Assembly: GCF_014287795.1 (NCBI RefSeq)
Contig: NZ_JACOON010000004.1
Location: forward strand, 291,222 to 355,221
Reading direction: 5' to 3'
DNA from: Christensenella tenuis
Lineage (GTDB): Bacteria > Bacillota > Clostridia > Christensenellales > Christensenellaceae
Length of the DNA: 64,000 nt
The notes beneath the pieces are model-generated. The model did no database searches. It saw only the letters and a list, made by a program, of their open reading frames with translations, and had not been told where the DNA came from. Numbering within the stretch: the first letter of the stretch is position 1; each line of letters starts with the position of its first letter. Below, piece after piece: positions 6,439 through 15,573 of the stretch. The position numbers and the translations under genes were made by a program.

Positions 6439-9400
6439 TCATTGTTTTCCCATATAGGAGTGAAGAACGTCAAAAAACCGTATTTGTTTCCACTCCGTAC
6501 GGTTTCCGACCACATACAGCCTGCGTTTGGCGCGCGTGACCGCTACGTTCAAGATGTTGGGAAGCTCGCCCGCCCAGTTTCTTGCACCGGCATTTTGATT
6601 CCCGGATGCACCCAAAACGAGAATTACGGTATCCGCTTCCTTACCCTGGAATGTGTGGATTGTGCCAATATGCGCATTTACCCAACGGTCGGGGGATTCC
6701 TTTGTCAGCATATTAAGCATGCCGGAGGAAGAGACCGCATTGCGCAGTTGCTGCGCCACCATCCGAAACGGACTGATGATATAAAGATCGGGCTCCTTTA
6801 CTTGTGAAAAAACAAGCTTTTGCATTAGTTTGATTACCTCTAAACCTTCCGGCTCCGACCATTTTGTCGGGCTGTCAGAAGGAACGTCGATCCAGTGCGA
6901 ATCCCCCAAGACCGCGCCGATCAGGGATTCTCCTTTTTTGGTATCGCTGATCATATTGCCGTCATACGCAATGTGATTGGCAATGGAAAACATGGGTTCT
7001 TCGCAGCGGCGGTGTACCAAAAGCGGTGCGCCGATATCCATCTCTCCGTTTTCATGCTGATATGCGGTGCCAAACCAGCTGGCGCGGTCAGCAAGCGCCT
7101 GGGCGGAGACATCCGGCGCGGTCCATCTCTTATGCGGCGTACCAAAGGATTGAAAAACCGATCCATAAAGCTTTTCCGGCATAGTGACGACCGGCGGTAT
7201 CTGTAAGGGATCGCCGACAACGACCGAATGCCGGGCACGGTAGACTGCTCCGACTGCCGACTGCGGCGTCGCCTGCCCGGCCTCATCCAAAAGAAGCCAT
7301 CCAAGCTGCTCTTTTCCTGTTTTGGAAAAAAGCCGTGCGATAGAAGCCAATGTGGAGGATATCACGGGAACAACCATGAAAAAACTGGCCCATAACGATG
7401 GAACGATCGACAACTCATCGTCTTCAAGAATCAAACCGTTCTGAATCAGATACATGGCACAATTTAAATTGTTTTTCAGCTTGTCGGCAGATGCGTCGAT
7501 AAAAGCGCGATGTACGCGAAAACAGGCGGCGAACAGCTCGTCGCGCGCGTTTTGCCACGCATCGTTCAGCCACGGCAAAAGCTTCTGCCGTTCCTTATTT
7601 TCCCAGAACGCTTTTGTGGGCAGATGCTCCCCGTAGTATTCTGCCGCCTGCCCGACCAACGCGGCCTGTTTTTGATAGTCCGCTTTTTGTTTTTCTTGTT
7701 GTTCTTCTTTGAGCGCACGTTTTTTTTCTAGCGAAGTATAAATTTCCGCCAGCTTTTTTTCGCTGGAAGCACATTTCCTCCGCACTTTTTTCGCTTCGGT
7801 AAATTCATCTAAGCACTCCTGCCGGCTGCTAAGCCATGCCTGGTATTTCTGTTTTTGAAAAATGCGCGCGAAAAAACCGGGCCGGGCATTGCTGACAATC
7901 TCTAAGTCCTCTTTTGTCCGCTCATATTCCCGCTCACATTCGGAAAGCGACAGCCGGGCCGATTCCATCTCACTGCGCAATGCATCTTCCTCGCGGCGCA
8001 ACGCCTCCGTTTCCTTTTCAACCTCTGCAAGAGCGTCCCTTAATCTGCTGATGGACTCCATCGCCGCCGCGCAGCCAATGGCTGCCTCGCGCAGGGAAGC
8101 TTCTTTTTCGCGTTTTTCAATAAAATCCTTTTGTGCCGCGCGCCACCGCTCCTTCGCCTCCAGCGCGTTTTGCGGAGGTTTTTCCAAAGCGATGATGCGG
8201 GAGACCTTTTCACCTTCCTCAGGAGGGTGCGCCAGATATTTAAAGTAGGAAGACAGGCCATACTCGTCATCCCACCAAAAGGCTTTTGTAAAGTTGCCGC
8301 GGTTACGCTGGTTTCCAAGCACAGCAGCGGCCATGCCCCATGTTTCTTTCCCGTCCGCCACATGATCGGCCACATGATTGAAGTAGCGCAGCGGCGGGTC
8401 GAACATATCATCTACCATATCCACGCCGGGAAGTTCCCGGCTGATATTCTCCACTGCTTTGTTATTGGATGAAGCGATTACGATTTCGTGGCCCAGCAAC
8501 GATGGATGCACCTCATATAACGCTTGCCGATATCCGTTGTTTTCACGATCCAATCCTTTTTGAAATGCTGCAGACGGATTTTTGAACGCAACCATCGCAC
8601 ATGCCCTGTCAAAAACGACTTTTGCGATGATATCACGAAGAAGCGTTGTTTTTCCCGTCCCCGGGGGACCGTTGATGCCGACAATATCTTCCTTGCGCAT
8701 TTCCCGGAACACATGATTCACCGCCGCCTGCTGCATCAGAAACAAATTGTATCTCGCTTTCGGGGTCCATCGCACTTCGGGTATATACTCAGGCCGTAAG
8801 ATGTCTCTTAATACGTTTTCGTCCGCGAGAACATCCCTGCGGTCCCCCGTATCGGTTCCGCGCAGATATTTGTCAAGGCCGACGCCAACCGCTCCGGCGG
8901 CAAACTCTTTGCGTATTTTAATCAGATCACTGAGGAAAAAACTGTTGAGGAGTTCGGATTGGGGCGGGTCCACATCTTTCCGCTTATATACCACGCGTAT
9001 GGCAGCCATCCGCTGCGATAAAAGCGCCTGCGGCAGCTTTAAATGCCCGGTCATTTCTGTATAACAGCGTTCCAGTTCATTCGGCCCAAGAGGCAAGGGA
9101 ATATTATCTTCATCCAGATGCATCAGAGACTGGTCGAGCTGCATGAGAAGATTGCTTTCGATCTCCGGGAAATGGGAAAGGTTTTGCGGCGTACCGTCAC
9201 AAATTTGCCCCAGACCCCACGCAAAAGAGGAGACGCATCCGCCCCCAACATAGGCGCCATACTGATCGACGGTAAAGGAAAGCAGACCGGCCATTCCCGT
9301 TTTGCGCAGCTTCTCCTCTGCAAACGCGTCTTCAAAGGTTTCCAATATTTTCAGATAGGATTCTTTTTGCAGGATTGCCCCGAGGTATACGATCCAGAAA

Positions 9401-9612
9401 ACCGTCGCGTCCTGTTCGGGATAAGAATAGCTTGGATCGAGCCATGGCGGAACATCGCCAATATCCAACTCGATATACCGCTGCTTATTCGGCGCTTCCT
9501 TCCCGGTAATATAGTCGCGCGGGTCTGGAAAATCCTGAGGGGTCAGCACTTCTATGGTGATCCACCCCGTGAGAACGTTCATAATTGTTTTTTGATCGGC
9601 AATTCCAGACAT
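6439..9612 (-). CDS. Large superfamily 1 helicase/ATPase with central coiled coil (Upf1-like)
   Basis: 1057 residues. Walker A GPPGTGKTTLLRD lies at about 312-322, the DEAG Walker B (LLLDEAGQATPQ) near 770, and C-terminal helicase motifs TFQGKEAD and NVAVTRAKRR at about 990-1030: an AAA_11/AAA_12 pair of the Upf1-like SF1B group. About residues 487-640, between motifs I and II, form a long Glu/Lys-rich coiled coil. The N-terminal 300 residues match nothing I know. The start at 9612 is chosen over ATGs at 9669 and 9618: GGAG at 9623-9620 is 7 bases from it, and a TATAAT at 9645-9640 lies inside the longer frame. It stands alone beside an att scar, so a phage-defence role is possible. Confidence 0.75.
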   Translation of the reverse strand: MSGIADQKTIMNVLTGWITIEVLTPQDFPDPRDYITGKEAPNKQRYIELDIGDVPPWLDPSYSYPEQDATVFWIVYLGAILQKESYLKILETFEDAFAEEKLRKTGMAGLLSFTVDQYGAYVGGGCVSSFAWGLGQICDGTPQNLSHFPEIESNLLMQLDQSLMHLDEDNIPLPLGPNELERCYTEMTGHLKLPQALLSQRMAAIRVVYKRKDVDPPQSELLNSFFLSDLIKIRKEFAAGAVGVGLDKYLRGTDTGDRRDVLADENVLRDILRPEYIPEVRWTPKARYNLFLMQQAAVNHVFREMRKEDIVGINGPPGTGKTTLLRDIIAKVVFDRACAMVAFKNPSAAFQKGLDRENNGYRQALYEVHPSLLGHEIVIASSNNKAVENISRELPGVDMVDDMFDPPLRYFNHVADHVADGKETWGMAAAVLGNQRNRGNFTKAFWWDDEYGLSSYFKYLAHPPEEGEKVSRIIALEKPPQNALEAKERWRAAQKDFIEKREKEASLREAAIGCAAAMESISRLRDALAEVEKETEALRREEDALRSEMESARLSLSECEREYERTKEDLEIVSNARPGFFARIFQKQKYQAWLSSRQECLDEFTEAKKVRRKCASSEKKLAEIYTSLEKKRALKEEQQEKQKADYQKQAALVGQAAEYYGEHLPTKAFWENKERQKLLPWLNDAWQNARDELFAACFRVHRAFIDASADKLKNNLNCAMYLIQNGLILEDDELSIVPSLWASFFMVVPVISSTLASIARLFSKTGKEQLGWLLLDEAGQATPQSAVGAVYRARHSVVVGDPLQIPPVVTMPEKLYGSVFQSFGTPHKRWTAPDVSAQALADRASWFGTAYQHENGEMDIGAPLLVHRRCEEPMFSIANHIAYDGNMISDTKKGESLIGAVLGDSHWIDVPSDSPTKWSEPEGLEVIKLMQKLVFSQVKEPDLYIISPFRMVAQQLRNAVSSSGMLNMLTKESPDRWVNAHIGTIHTFQGKEADTVILVLGASGNQNAGARNWAGELPNILNVAVTRAKRRLYVVGNRTEWKQIRFFDVLHSYMGKQ

Positions 9613-9639
9613 ATTCATACTCCAATATTGATTGGAACC

Positions 9640-9668
9640 ATTATAGCATTTTGCTGCGGTAATCTCCA
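9640..9668 (-). promoter_or_regulatory. Promoter of the helicase gene
   Basis: Minus-strand TGGAGA (9668-9663), 17-base spacer, TATAAT (9645-9640). It gives a short leader of about 20 bases to the ATG at 9612. Confidence 0.6.
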
Positions 9669-9706
9669 CAGGGGAAATATGCGGGGGTTTCCTTAAGCCG
9701 CCCGCA

Positions 9707-9838
9707 CTACCGCCCCTGCAGATTCCGGATCCCGTTTAGGAGCCGGGATAATTCCGTGGGCTGCATTTCCAGGTTATTCATATTCCGGTCTGCATACCGG
9801 CTGGCGCAGACCGCGTATTTGCCTTTCGGGGAAATGCT
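9707..9838 (-). pseudogene. Remnant of an unrecognised gene
   Basis: A coherent 43-codon frame (begins SISPKGKYAVCAS, ends NGIRNLQGR, stop at 9709-9707) has no start. A stop lies just upstream, while a neighbouring frame there reads MKDVDGK. This looks like a frameshifted C-terminus. I cannot name the family. Confidence 0.3.
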
Positions 9839-9908
9839 GCTTTCCCGTCAACATCCTTCATTATGTCCCTTTGACAGCGTATCAAAAGGGGATCGCCGTG
9901 CGCCGGCC

Positions 9909-10670
9909 TCACTCATAGTCGCGCAAGAAGCTTAAAAACAAACGATTTAACTGTTCCCATGGCACAGCATCCTGTTTGGGCGCATGGCCAACCGCTTCTT
10001 CTATCGCCGACAATTCTTTTTCAATATATCCGTTCAACGCCGCGATGGGTTCCTGCTCGCCGAGCTCTGAAGTAACAGCCTTTCTTTCCAACAGGCCGTC
10101 AACGATTGAGCGGACTTCCCTGCCGAGCTCCGCTTCTACAAGTTCCGCAAACAACATTGGCGGCGGAGTTTGGCGCGCAAGGATCCATTTACAGGCGAGG
10201 ATGGGGCGCAGGACGTAAAAATATTTTTTCAGCCGTACACGGTCTCTCCTTAAAAATTCGCGGTTGTTGTTGCGCGCCATGTTAAGGTAATGGTATAGGG
10301 CCGGACGGCTTAAAAAACAGTGCGCCGCAATATTCCGTATCCTTTCGAATACAGGCGCTTCATAATATACGATGGGGGAGGCAATCCACTCGAACAATGT
10401 CGGGTTTGATTTTTTTAAAAGGCATAGCGCCTTTTTAAGGTCCCAGCCATTGATATCAAGCTCTTCATCGAGCATATATTCGATAACGTCGCTTGTTTTC
10501 TCAAGCTTTAAATAAAATTCATTGGTGCGGACATAAATAAACCGGACGTCATAGTCGCTGTCTGGTGAGGGGAACCCCCACGCCCTGCTTCCCGATTCCA
10601 CGGCGAGCAGGATTTTGACGTCCTCTGCCTGCTCGATCTGTTTTAAATGATTTTGTATGATTGCCTTCAT
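9909..10670 (-). CDS. Nucleotidyltransferase-superfamily protein (RlsB/YcgL type)
   Basis: 253 residues. The MNT-type active site GSRAWGFPSPDSDYDVRF near residues 27-45 gives the GS and DxD motifs of the polymerase-beta fold; the helical rest matches the predicted nucleotidyltransferases of about 250 residues found beside tRNA-repair, RtcB or phage genes. The start at 10670 is chosen because GGGAGAC precedes it at good spacing; an upstream frame extension has no ribosome site. It follows the CpXC gene by 19 bases on the same strand. The remains of an RtcB gene upstream fit an RNA-repair setting, but the substrate is unknown. Confidence 0.7.
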   Translation of the reverse strand: MKAIIQNHLKQIEQAEDVKILLAVESGSRAWGFPSPDSDYDVRFIYVRTNEFYLKLEKTSDVIEYMLDEELDINGWDLKKALCLLKKSNPTLFEWIASPIVYYEAPVFERIRNIAAHCFLSRPALYHYLNMARNNNREFLRRDRVRLKKYFYVLRPILACKWILARQTPPPMLFAELVEAELGREVRSIVDGLLERKAVTSELGEQEPIAALNGYIEKELSAIEEAVGHAPKQDAVPWEQLNRLFLSFLRDYE

Positions 10671-10689
10671 TTTGTCTCCCGTATGGCGC

Positions 10690-11319
10690 CTATTGATTCT
10701 CGCCAAGCAGCGCAAGCGCCCAATCCCTGTCTATCTGTAAATATCCGCGGCCGCTTTTTCGCATAATAGCTTCAAGATACTGGGTTTTGACGTTTAAATA
10801 AGACTGCTCCTGGATTTTGCTTCCCATCACGGTCCCATTCTCATCCAGAATAAGCAGTTCAGGATTTTTGCCCGTGCAGTTAAAACAAACCTCCTGTATT
10901 TTCTTCTCCGGAAACCGCTTTTGATAATCGGTTTCAATCATTAGCTTTAAAATTTCCAGGACGCGGTCGTCCCAGCCATATTCAAATATCCTGATCTTTT
11001 GGATCAATTCGAAGCTGTTTTTTACGACCCTGTATATATACGACGGGATAAATGTTGTTTTGTTGATATCCCCCAGGGCATAGCCGGTTCCTTCCGGTAC
11101 CAGCCATATCATATTTTTTTTCTCCATATCATGGTAGAGGCATGGGTAAACAAGCGGAATCCTGTTTCCGCATTCACAGGTATGGGTGAAAAAATTTCCG
11201 TCCAGTATTTGCTGCTTTGCCCCTTTCTGCAAGGAGACATTAATACTTTGCCATACTGTGATATCCTGTTCCTTGCCGCACTGCGGACAAATCAATGTTC
11301 CCGATACAGGTTTGGACAT
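10690..11319 (-). CDS. CpXC domain protein
   Basis: 209 residues. Two Cys pairs in the N-terminal part (CPQCGK near residue 12 and CECGNR near 50) make the CpXC zinc-binding module; CFNCTG near 145 may add another pair. No signal or membrane segment is present. CpXC proteins are common in Firmicutes but of unknown job. It forms a two-gene unit with the nucleotidyltransferase downstream. Confidence 0.7.
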   Translation of the reverse strand: MSKPVSGTLICPQCGKEQDITVWQSINVSLQKGAKQQILDGNFFTHTCECGNRIPLVYPCLYHDMEKKNMIWLVPEGTGYALGDINKTTFIPSYIYRVVKNSFELIQKIRIFEYGWDDRVLEILKLMIETDYQKRFPEKKIQEVCFNCTGKNPELLILDENGTVMGSKIQEQSYLNVKTQYLEAIMRKSGRGYLQIDRDWALALLGENQ

Positions 11320-11472
11320 AATTCTCTTCCCGCCTTATATTATTTTTTCCGGATAACGATTCAACTAATAAAAACTGTGCTTATTGCCATTATACCGGAA
11401 AGAAACCGAAAAAACACCTGTGGAAAGAAAAAATATTGCCTTGCCGGGAGCAAATCCGGAGGCAATGTTTTT

Positions 11473-11790
11473 GAATTTGCAGCTTTAAAATTACAGACCG
11501 GGCGGATCGCCTCAAAGACTTCGGCCGTCCCGCCAATATGCGTTACGGTTTCATCCGCCTTATAAGCCCGGGGGCTTTCGTCAAGCGTTTCCGGGTTCGC
11601 GGAAGCCGTATAAATACCTTCCCTGCTTTTTCGGCCATGCCCGGGGGAAAGGCTGGCAAGAGCGTTTCACCTGCTGCTCCATACGGCGCCGGGTAATTCC
11701 ATGCAGGCTAGGCTGACACATTTTTGGCCAACAACGAGGTTTCAGGCGTTTTAAGGTGCCCATAAATGCGCCGGAAGCGCGGAAAACACA
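11473..11790 (-). pseudogene. rtcB: RtcB-type RNA ligase, decayed C-terminus
   Basis: Read on the minus strand, GIYTASANPETLDESPRAYK, then TVTHIGGTAEVFEAIRPV and NFKAA, reproduce the end of RtcB proteins (GIYT..., DEAPxAYK, RPVxNFKA). Just upstream, in another frame, LHGITRRRMEQ resembles the RtcB HGAGRxMSR motif. At least one frameshift separates them and the rest of the gene is gone. RtcB joins 2',3'-cyclic phosphate RNA ends. The genes at 9909 and 10690 may once have been its partners. Confidence 0.65.
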
Positions 11791-11840
11791 CAATAAACAA
11801 ACGAATTGGTTAAGAGTTTATGAAGATACCCTTAAGTCCG

Positions 11841-11869
11841 TTGACTTGCCGGTTTTCCGCCCATATACT
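11841..11869 (+). promoter_or_regulatory. Promoter of the zinc-ribbon/TM2 gene
   Basis: TTGACT (11841-11846), 17-base spacer, TATACT (11864-11869); the ATG at 11926 follows after a leader of about 50 bases. Confidence 0.75.
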
Positions 11870-11925
11870 GGAACCATGAAAGGAAAAACATGCGGGAAAA
11901 GCCGCATGTTCAGGAGGTTTTTCAG

Positions 11926-12381
11926 ATGGCAGAATTTAAATATTGCAGGAATTGCGGAAAACAGCTCCAGCCCGGCGAGACGGTGTGCCTGGGGTGCGGC
12001 GTTCCCGTCGGAAAAGGGCATGATTATTGCTGGAACTGTGGCGGCAAGACAGACCCGGAGGCCGTGGTATGCATCACGTGCGGCGTGGGGTTAATCCCCA
12101 AAAGCGGGCAGCCGGGGCAGGCACAGGCCTGTGCGCCGCGGGTGGGCAAATCTAAAATCGCGGCGGGCATCCTTGGCATTTTCCTCGGGTGGCTGGGCAT
12201 TCATAATTTTTACCTTGGGTTCCAGTCAAAAGCAATCGTCCAGCTTGTCCTCGGCCTGCTCGGCATCGTGACGTTTGGCATCACGACATGGATTTCCGCG
12301 ATCTGGGGCCTTGTGGAAGGCATTATGATCCTCGTGGGCAGCATTCCGGCGGATGCGGACGGGAAACCGCTCGCGGATTAG
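11926..12381 (+). CDS. Zinc-ribbon and TM2-domain membrane protein
   Basis: 151 residues. Three short Cys pairs (YCRNCGK, CLGCGV, CWNCGG and CITCGV) give two zinc ribbons in the first 60 residues. Then comes a TM2 domain: two membrane segments around residues 82-100 and 107-140, joined by a short polar turn (GWLGIHNFYLG). The start at 11926 is fixed by AGGAGG about 9 bases upstream. TM2 proteins sit in the cytoplasmic membrane; their function is not known. Monocistronic, with its own promoter and terminator. Confidence 0.85.
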   Translation: MAEFKYCRNCGKQLQPGETVCLGCGVPVGKGHDYCWNCGGKTDPEAVVCITCGVGLIPKSGQPGQAQACAPRVGKSKIAAGILGIFLGWLGIHNFYLGFQSKAIVQLVLGLLGIVTFGITTWISAIWGLVEGIMILVGSIPADADGKPLAD

Positions 12382-12404
12382 CCGGAAAGAAAGGAACCAT
12401 CCGT

Positions 12405-12442
12405 AAAAAAGCGTCCGAAGCGGCTCGTTCGGGCGCTTTTTT
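12405..12442 (+). terminator. Terminator after the TM2 gene
   Basis: AAAAAAGCGTCCGAA pairs with TTCGGGCGCTTTTTT around an 8-base loop: a long stem with a T run, possibly bidirectional. Confidence 0.9.
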
Positions 12443-12453
12443 CATGCGTTTGC

Positions 12454-12482
12454 TTGAAAAAACGGTTCTAAAATATTATACT
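12454..12482 (+). promoter_or_regulatory. Promoter of the DUF1015-aspartokinase operon
   Basis: TTGAAA (12454-12459), 17-base spacer, TATACT (12477-12482). Confidence 0.7.
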
Positions 12483-12544
12483 ATTGTATCGGTATCTTTA
12501 TGCCGAATCTATTTCCGGTGGGGAGACAGAAATTGGAGGAGACG

Positions 12545-13873
12545 ATGGAAGAAAAAAAAGAGCAGGGGTTCAAAATACCGCGCGTGCTTTTGCCGGCGGA
12601 AAATGTCAACCTTGCAAAATGGGCCTGTATCGCATGCGACCAGTTCACGTCCCAGCCGGATTACTGGAAGTCGGTGGAACGGCTTGTGGGAAATGCGCCG
12701 TCCACACTGCATATCACGCTTCCTGAAATTTATCTTGAGGATGAACAGGTCGGGGACCACATTGCAGAGATGAAGGAAACCATGCGCGCATATCTTGAAG
12801 ACGGCGTGCTGCAAGAGCTTCCCGAAGGCGTAATCCTGACAGAGCGGCACATTGGAGGCAAGGTGCGCAAGGGCATCCTTCTGGCAATGGACCTCGAGCA
12901 ATACGACTACAGGATCGAGAACAGACCGCTTCTCCGGGCGACGGAGCAGACGGTGCTTTCACGGATCCCTCCGCGCGCGGAGATACGGCGGGGCGCGGCG
13001 GTGGAGCTGCCGCACGTGATGCTGCTGATGGACGATGAGCAGGACAGCGTCATCGGCCCGCTGCACACGCAGAGGAATTCCCTGCCGAAGCTTTACGATT
13101 TTGACCTGATGATGGACGGCGGGCGCATCGAAGGTTGGTTTGTGGACCAGCCTAAGCTGCTCGCGGATTTGGAAGCCGCGCTTGCGAAGCTGCCCCGGCG
13201 GGACAACATGATGTTTTGCGTAGGCGACGGGAATCATTCGCTGGCTACGGCAAAAACCATTTGGGAAGAAACGAAGGCAATGCTTCCCGCGGAAGAACAA
13301 AAAGACCACCCGCTCCGGTATGCGCTGTGCGAAATCATCAACCTGCGCGATCCTGCGGTGGAATTCATGCCCATACACCGCGTGATGTTCGGCGTCAACG
13401 CGGCGGGCTGTGTGCAATATTTGGTGGAGCGCCTGCGTGAAAAGGGCAAGAAGGCCAAGCTGGTGTTCGGCCGCTGGCGCAGCGAAATCGAGCACGACGG
13501 AACGTACCAGATTCCGTTCCTGTACCACGACGGCGCGGGGCGCATCATCATCGAAAACCCGGAGCATCCGCTGGCAGTGGGGGAAATTCAGGAAATTTTT
13601 GAGGAATATATCCGCGAAAATCCGTCCGCAAAGCTCGACTATATCCACGGCGACGAAGCGTTTATGGAGCTTTCGCGGCAGTATGACAACATCGGCTTTT
13701 ACTTTGAAGCGATGGAAAAGACAGAGTTTTTTGACCTGATCGTGAAATGCGGCGTATTGCCCAAGAAGACGTTCTCACTCGGGGAAGCGGAAGAAAAACG
13801 GTATTACCTCGAGGGGCGGCTGATCGCTCCTTACGCAAAAGAAGAAGAACCGGCAGCGCCGGAAGAAGAATAA
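12545..13873 (+). CDS. DUF1015 family protein
   Basis: 442 residues, the usual family length, with the signature VGDGNHSLATAKTIWE near residues 223-240 and the N-terminal PRVLLPAENVNLAKWAC. DUF1015 proteins are widespread in Firmicutes, often next to serine or aspartate metabolism genes; their activity is not established to my knowledge. The start at 12545 has GGAGGAG immediately upstream; earlier in-frame ATGs lack one. The aspartokinase gene starts 18 bases after the stop, so the two are co-transcribed. Confidence 0.8.
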   Translation: MEEKKEQGFKIPRVLLPAENVNLAKWACIACDQFTSQPDYWKSVERLVGNAPSTLHITLPEIYLEDEQVGDHIAEMKETMRAYLEDGVLQELPEGVILTERHIGGKVRKGILLAMDLEQYDYRIENRPLLRATEQTVLSRIPPRAEIRRGAAVELPHVMLLMDDEQDSVIGPLHTQRNSLPKLYDFDLMMDGGRIEGWFVDQPKLLADLEAALAKLPRRDNMMFCVGDGNHSLATAKTIWEETKAMLPAEEQKDHPLRYALCEIINLRDPAVEFMPIHRVMFGVNAAGCVQYLVERLREKGKKAKLVFGRWRSEIEHDGTYQIPFLYHDGAGRIIIENPEHPLAVGEIQEIFEEYIRENPSAKLDYIHGDEAFMELSRQYDNIGFYFEAMEKTEFFDLIVKCGVLPKKTFSLGEAEEKRYYLEGRLIAPYAKEEEPAAPEEE

Positions 13874-13891
13874 ATCGGTGGGGGAATGAAC

Positions 13892-15208
13892 ATGGCAGTC
13901 AAAGTAACAAAGTTTGGTGGCAGCTCGCTCGCGTCTGCGGAGCAAATCCTGAAAATGAAGCAGATCGTGGAGGCGGACGAGGCAAGGAAATTTGTCGTGC
14001 CGTCCGCGCCGGGCAAACGCTTTAAAGACGACGTCAAGGTCACGGACCTGCTGTATTCCCTGCACGATGCGGCGGCGCATTTTGAGGAGACGGATGAGAT
14101 TTATAACCAGATTGTGCGCCGCTATACGGACATCCGCGATGCGCTCGGCCTTTCCATCAAAATCGAGGAACACCTCGAAAAGATGTACCGGGATATTAAA
14201 ACGGGCGCGAACGAGGATTATGCGGCTTCCCGCGGCGAATACCTCAACGGGCTGCTCATCGCGGATCTGTTGGGTTACGATTTCGTGGATGCGGCGGATG
14301 TAATCTTTTTTGATGAAACCGGAAGCTATGATGCGAAAAAAACGCTGTCTATCCTGCCGGGGGCGCTGAAACTGCACGAACGTGCGGTGATCCCGGGCTT
14401 TTACGGCAGCCTGCCGAACGGCAAAATCAAGACGTTCTCACGCGGGGGCAGCGATATCACGGGATCCATTGTATCGCGCGCGGCAAACGCGGACCTGTAT
14501 GAAAACTGGACGGATGTTTCCGGCTTCATGATGGCAGACCCGCGCATCGTGGAAAACCCCAAGAAGATCGACGTAGTCACGTACCGCGAGCTGCGCGAGC
14601 TTGCGTATATGGGCGCGACCGTGCTGCATGAGGACAGCATTTTCCCTGTGCTTGAGGCGGCGATCCCCATCAATGTAAAGAACACGAACGATCCGGAAAA
14701 CAGCGGCACCATGATTATTCCGGCCATCGAGGGGCGGGATGGCGCGAAGGATGGCATCACAGGCATTGCGGGCAAAAAGAATTTTACCGTAATCACGATT
14801 GAAAAAGACGGCATGAATACGGAAATCGGCTTTGGCCGCAAAGTGCTCACCTGCCTCGAGAAATTCGGGCTGTCGTTTGAGCACATGCCATCCTCCATCG
14901 ACACCATTTCCATCGTGGTTGCGGATATCCGTATCCGCCACTGCATCGAGGACCTGATCGACGAGATCCATTCTGTCTGCCAGCCGGACAGCGTGGAGGT
15001 TTCCTCCAACATGGCGATTATTGCCACGGTGGGCCGCGGAATGATCCGCCAGGTGGGCGTTTCGGCCAAGCTGTTTGCGGCGCTTGCGCAAAGCCATGTA
15101 AACGTGCGCATGATCGACCAGGGATCGAGTGAGATCAATATCATCGTGGGTGTGGAGAACGACGATTTCGAGAAAGCGGTAAAAGCCATCTATAACGCGC
15201 TGGTGTAG
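13892..15208 (+). CDS. Aspartate kinase
   Basis: 438 residues. Phosphorylates aspartate, the first step to lysine, threonine and methionine. KFGGSSLASAEQI at the N-terminus and GGSDITGSIVSRAANAD in the centre (about residues 188-205) are the amino-acid-kinase motifs; two ACT domains fill about residues 290-438, so feedback control by an end-product amino acid is expected. The ATG at 13892 is better spaced from GGTGGGGG than the in-frame ATG at 13886. It resembles the Clostridial aspartokinases with an insertion after the first motif. Confidence 0.9.
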   Translation: MAVKVTKFGGSSLASAEQILKMKQIVEADEARKFVVPSAPGKRFKDDVKVTDLLYSLHDAAAHFEETDEIYNQIVRRYTDIRDALGLSIKIEEHLEKMYRDIKTGANEDYAASRGEYLNGLLIADLLGYDFVDAADVIFFDETGSYDAKKTLSILPGALKLHERAVIPGFYGSLPNGKIKTFSRGGSDITGSIVSRAANADLYENWTDVSGFMMADPRIVENPKKIDVVTYRELRELAYMGATVLHEDSIFPVLEAAIPINVKNTNDPENSGTMIIPAIEGRDGAKDGITGIAGKKNFTVITIEKDGMNTEIGFGRKVLTCLEKFGLSFEHMPSSIDTISIVVADIRIRHCIEDLIDEIHSVCQPDSVEVSSNMAIIATVGRGMIRQVGVSAKLFAALAQSHVNVRMIDQGSSEINIIVGVENDDFEKAVKAIYNALV

Positions 15209-15573
15209 CGCCGCCCAAGGGAACCGGAAAAGTTCCGCCGCTGCGCGGCTTTACACTTTATCGGGATGAGAGCACAGCGGCTTTTATCCGTGCGGAGGCG
15301 TGCGCGCTCTTGCCCGTAAAAAAAGATAAGGCTTCCCGCCCATCCCCGCCTGGGGTTTCTGTCAGCCTGCCCTGCGCCGGGAAAGCGAATACGAGGGGTA
15401 CGTCCGTATAGAGGAAGGTTTTGTCCAAAGGAAAGGCAGGGCGGTATATCCAGGAAAGGCCTTCGCCGGGCGCTTACAGCGGTTTAACATAGATGATGCG
15501 AAACGATTGATAAACCGCTATAAAAAATTTTTTGCGGACCGGCAAAACGCCGGTTCCTACGGAGCAGGAAACA
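15209..15573. other. Gene-less stretch before the AEC transporter
   Basis: 365 bases without a supported frame. ACCGGCAAAACGCCGGT (about 15538-15554) is a short hairpin close to the transporter start. I see no riboswitch consensus and no clear terminator after the aspartokinase. Confidence 0.4.
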
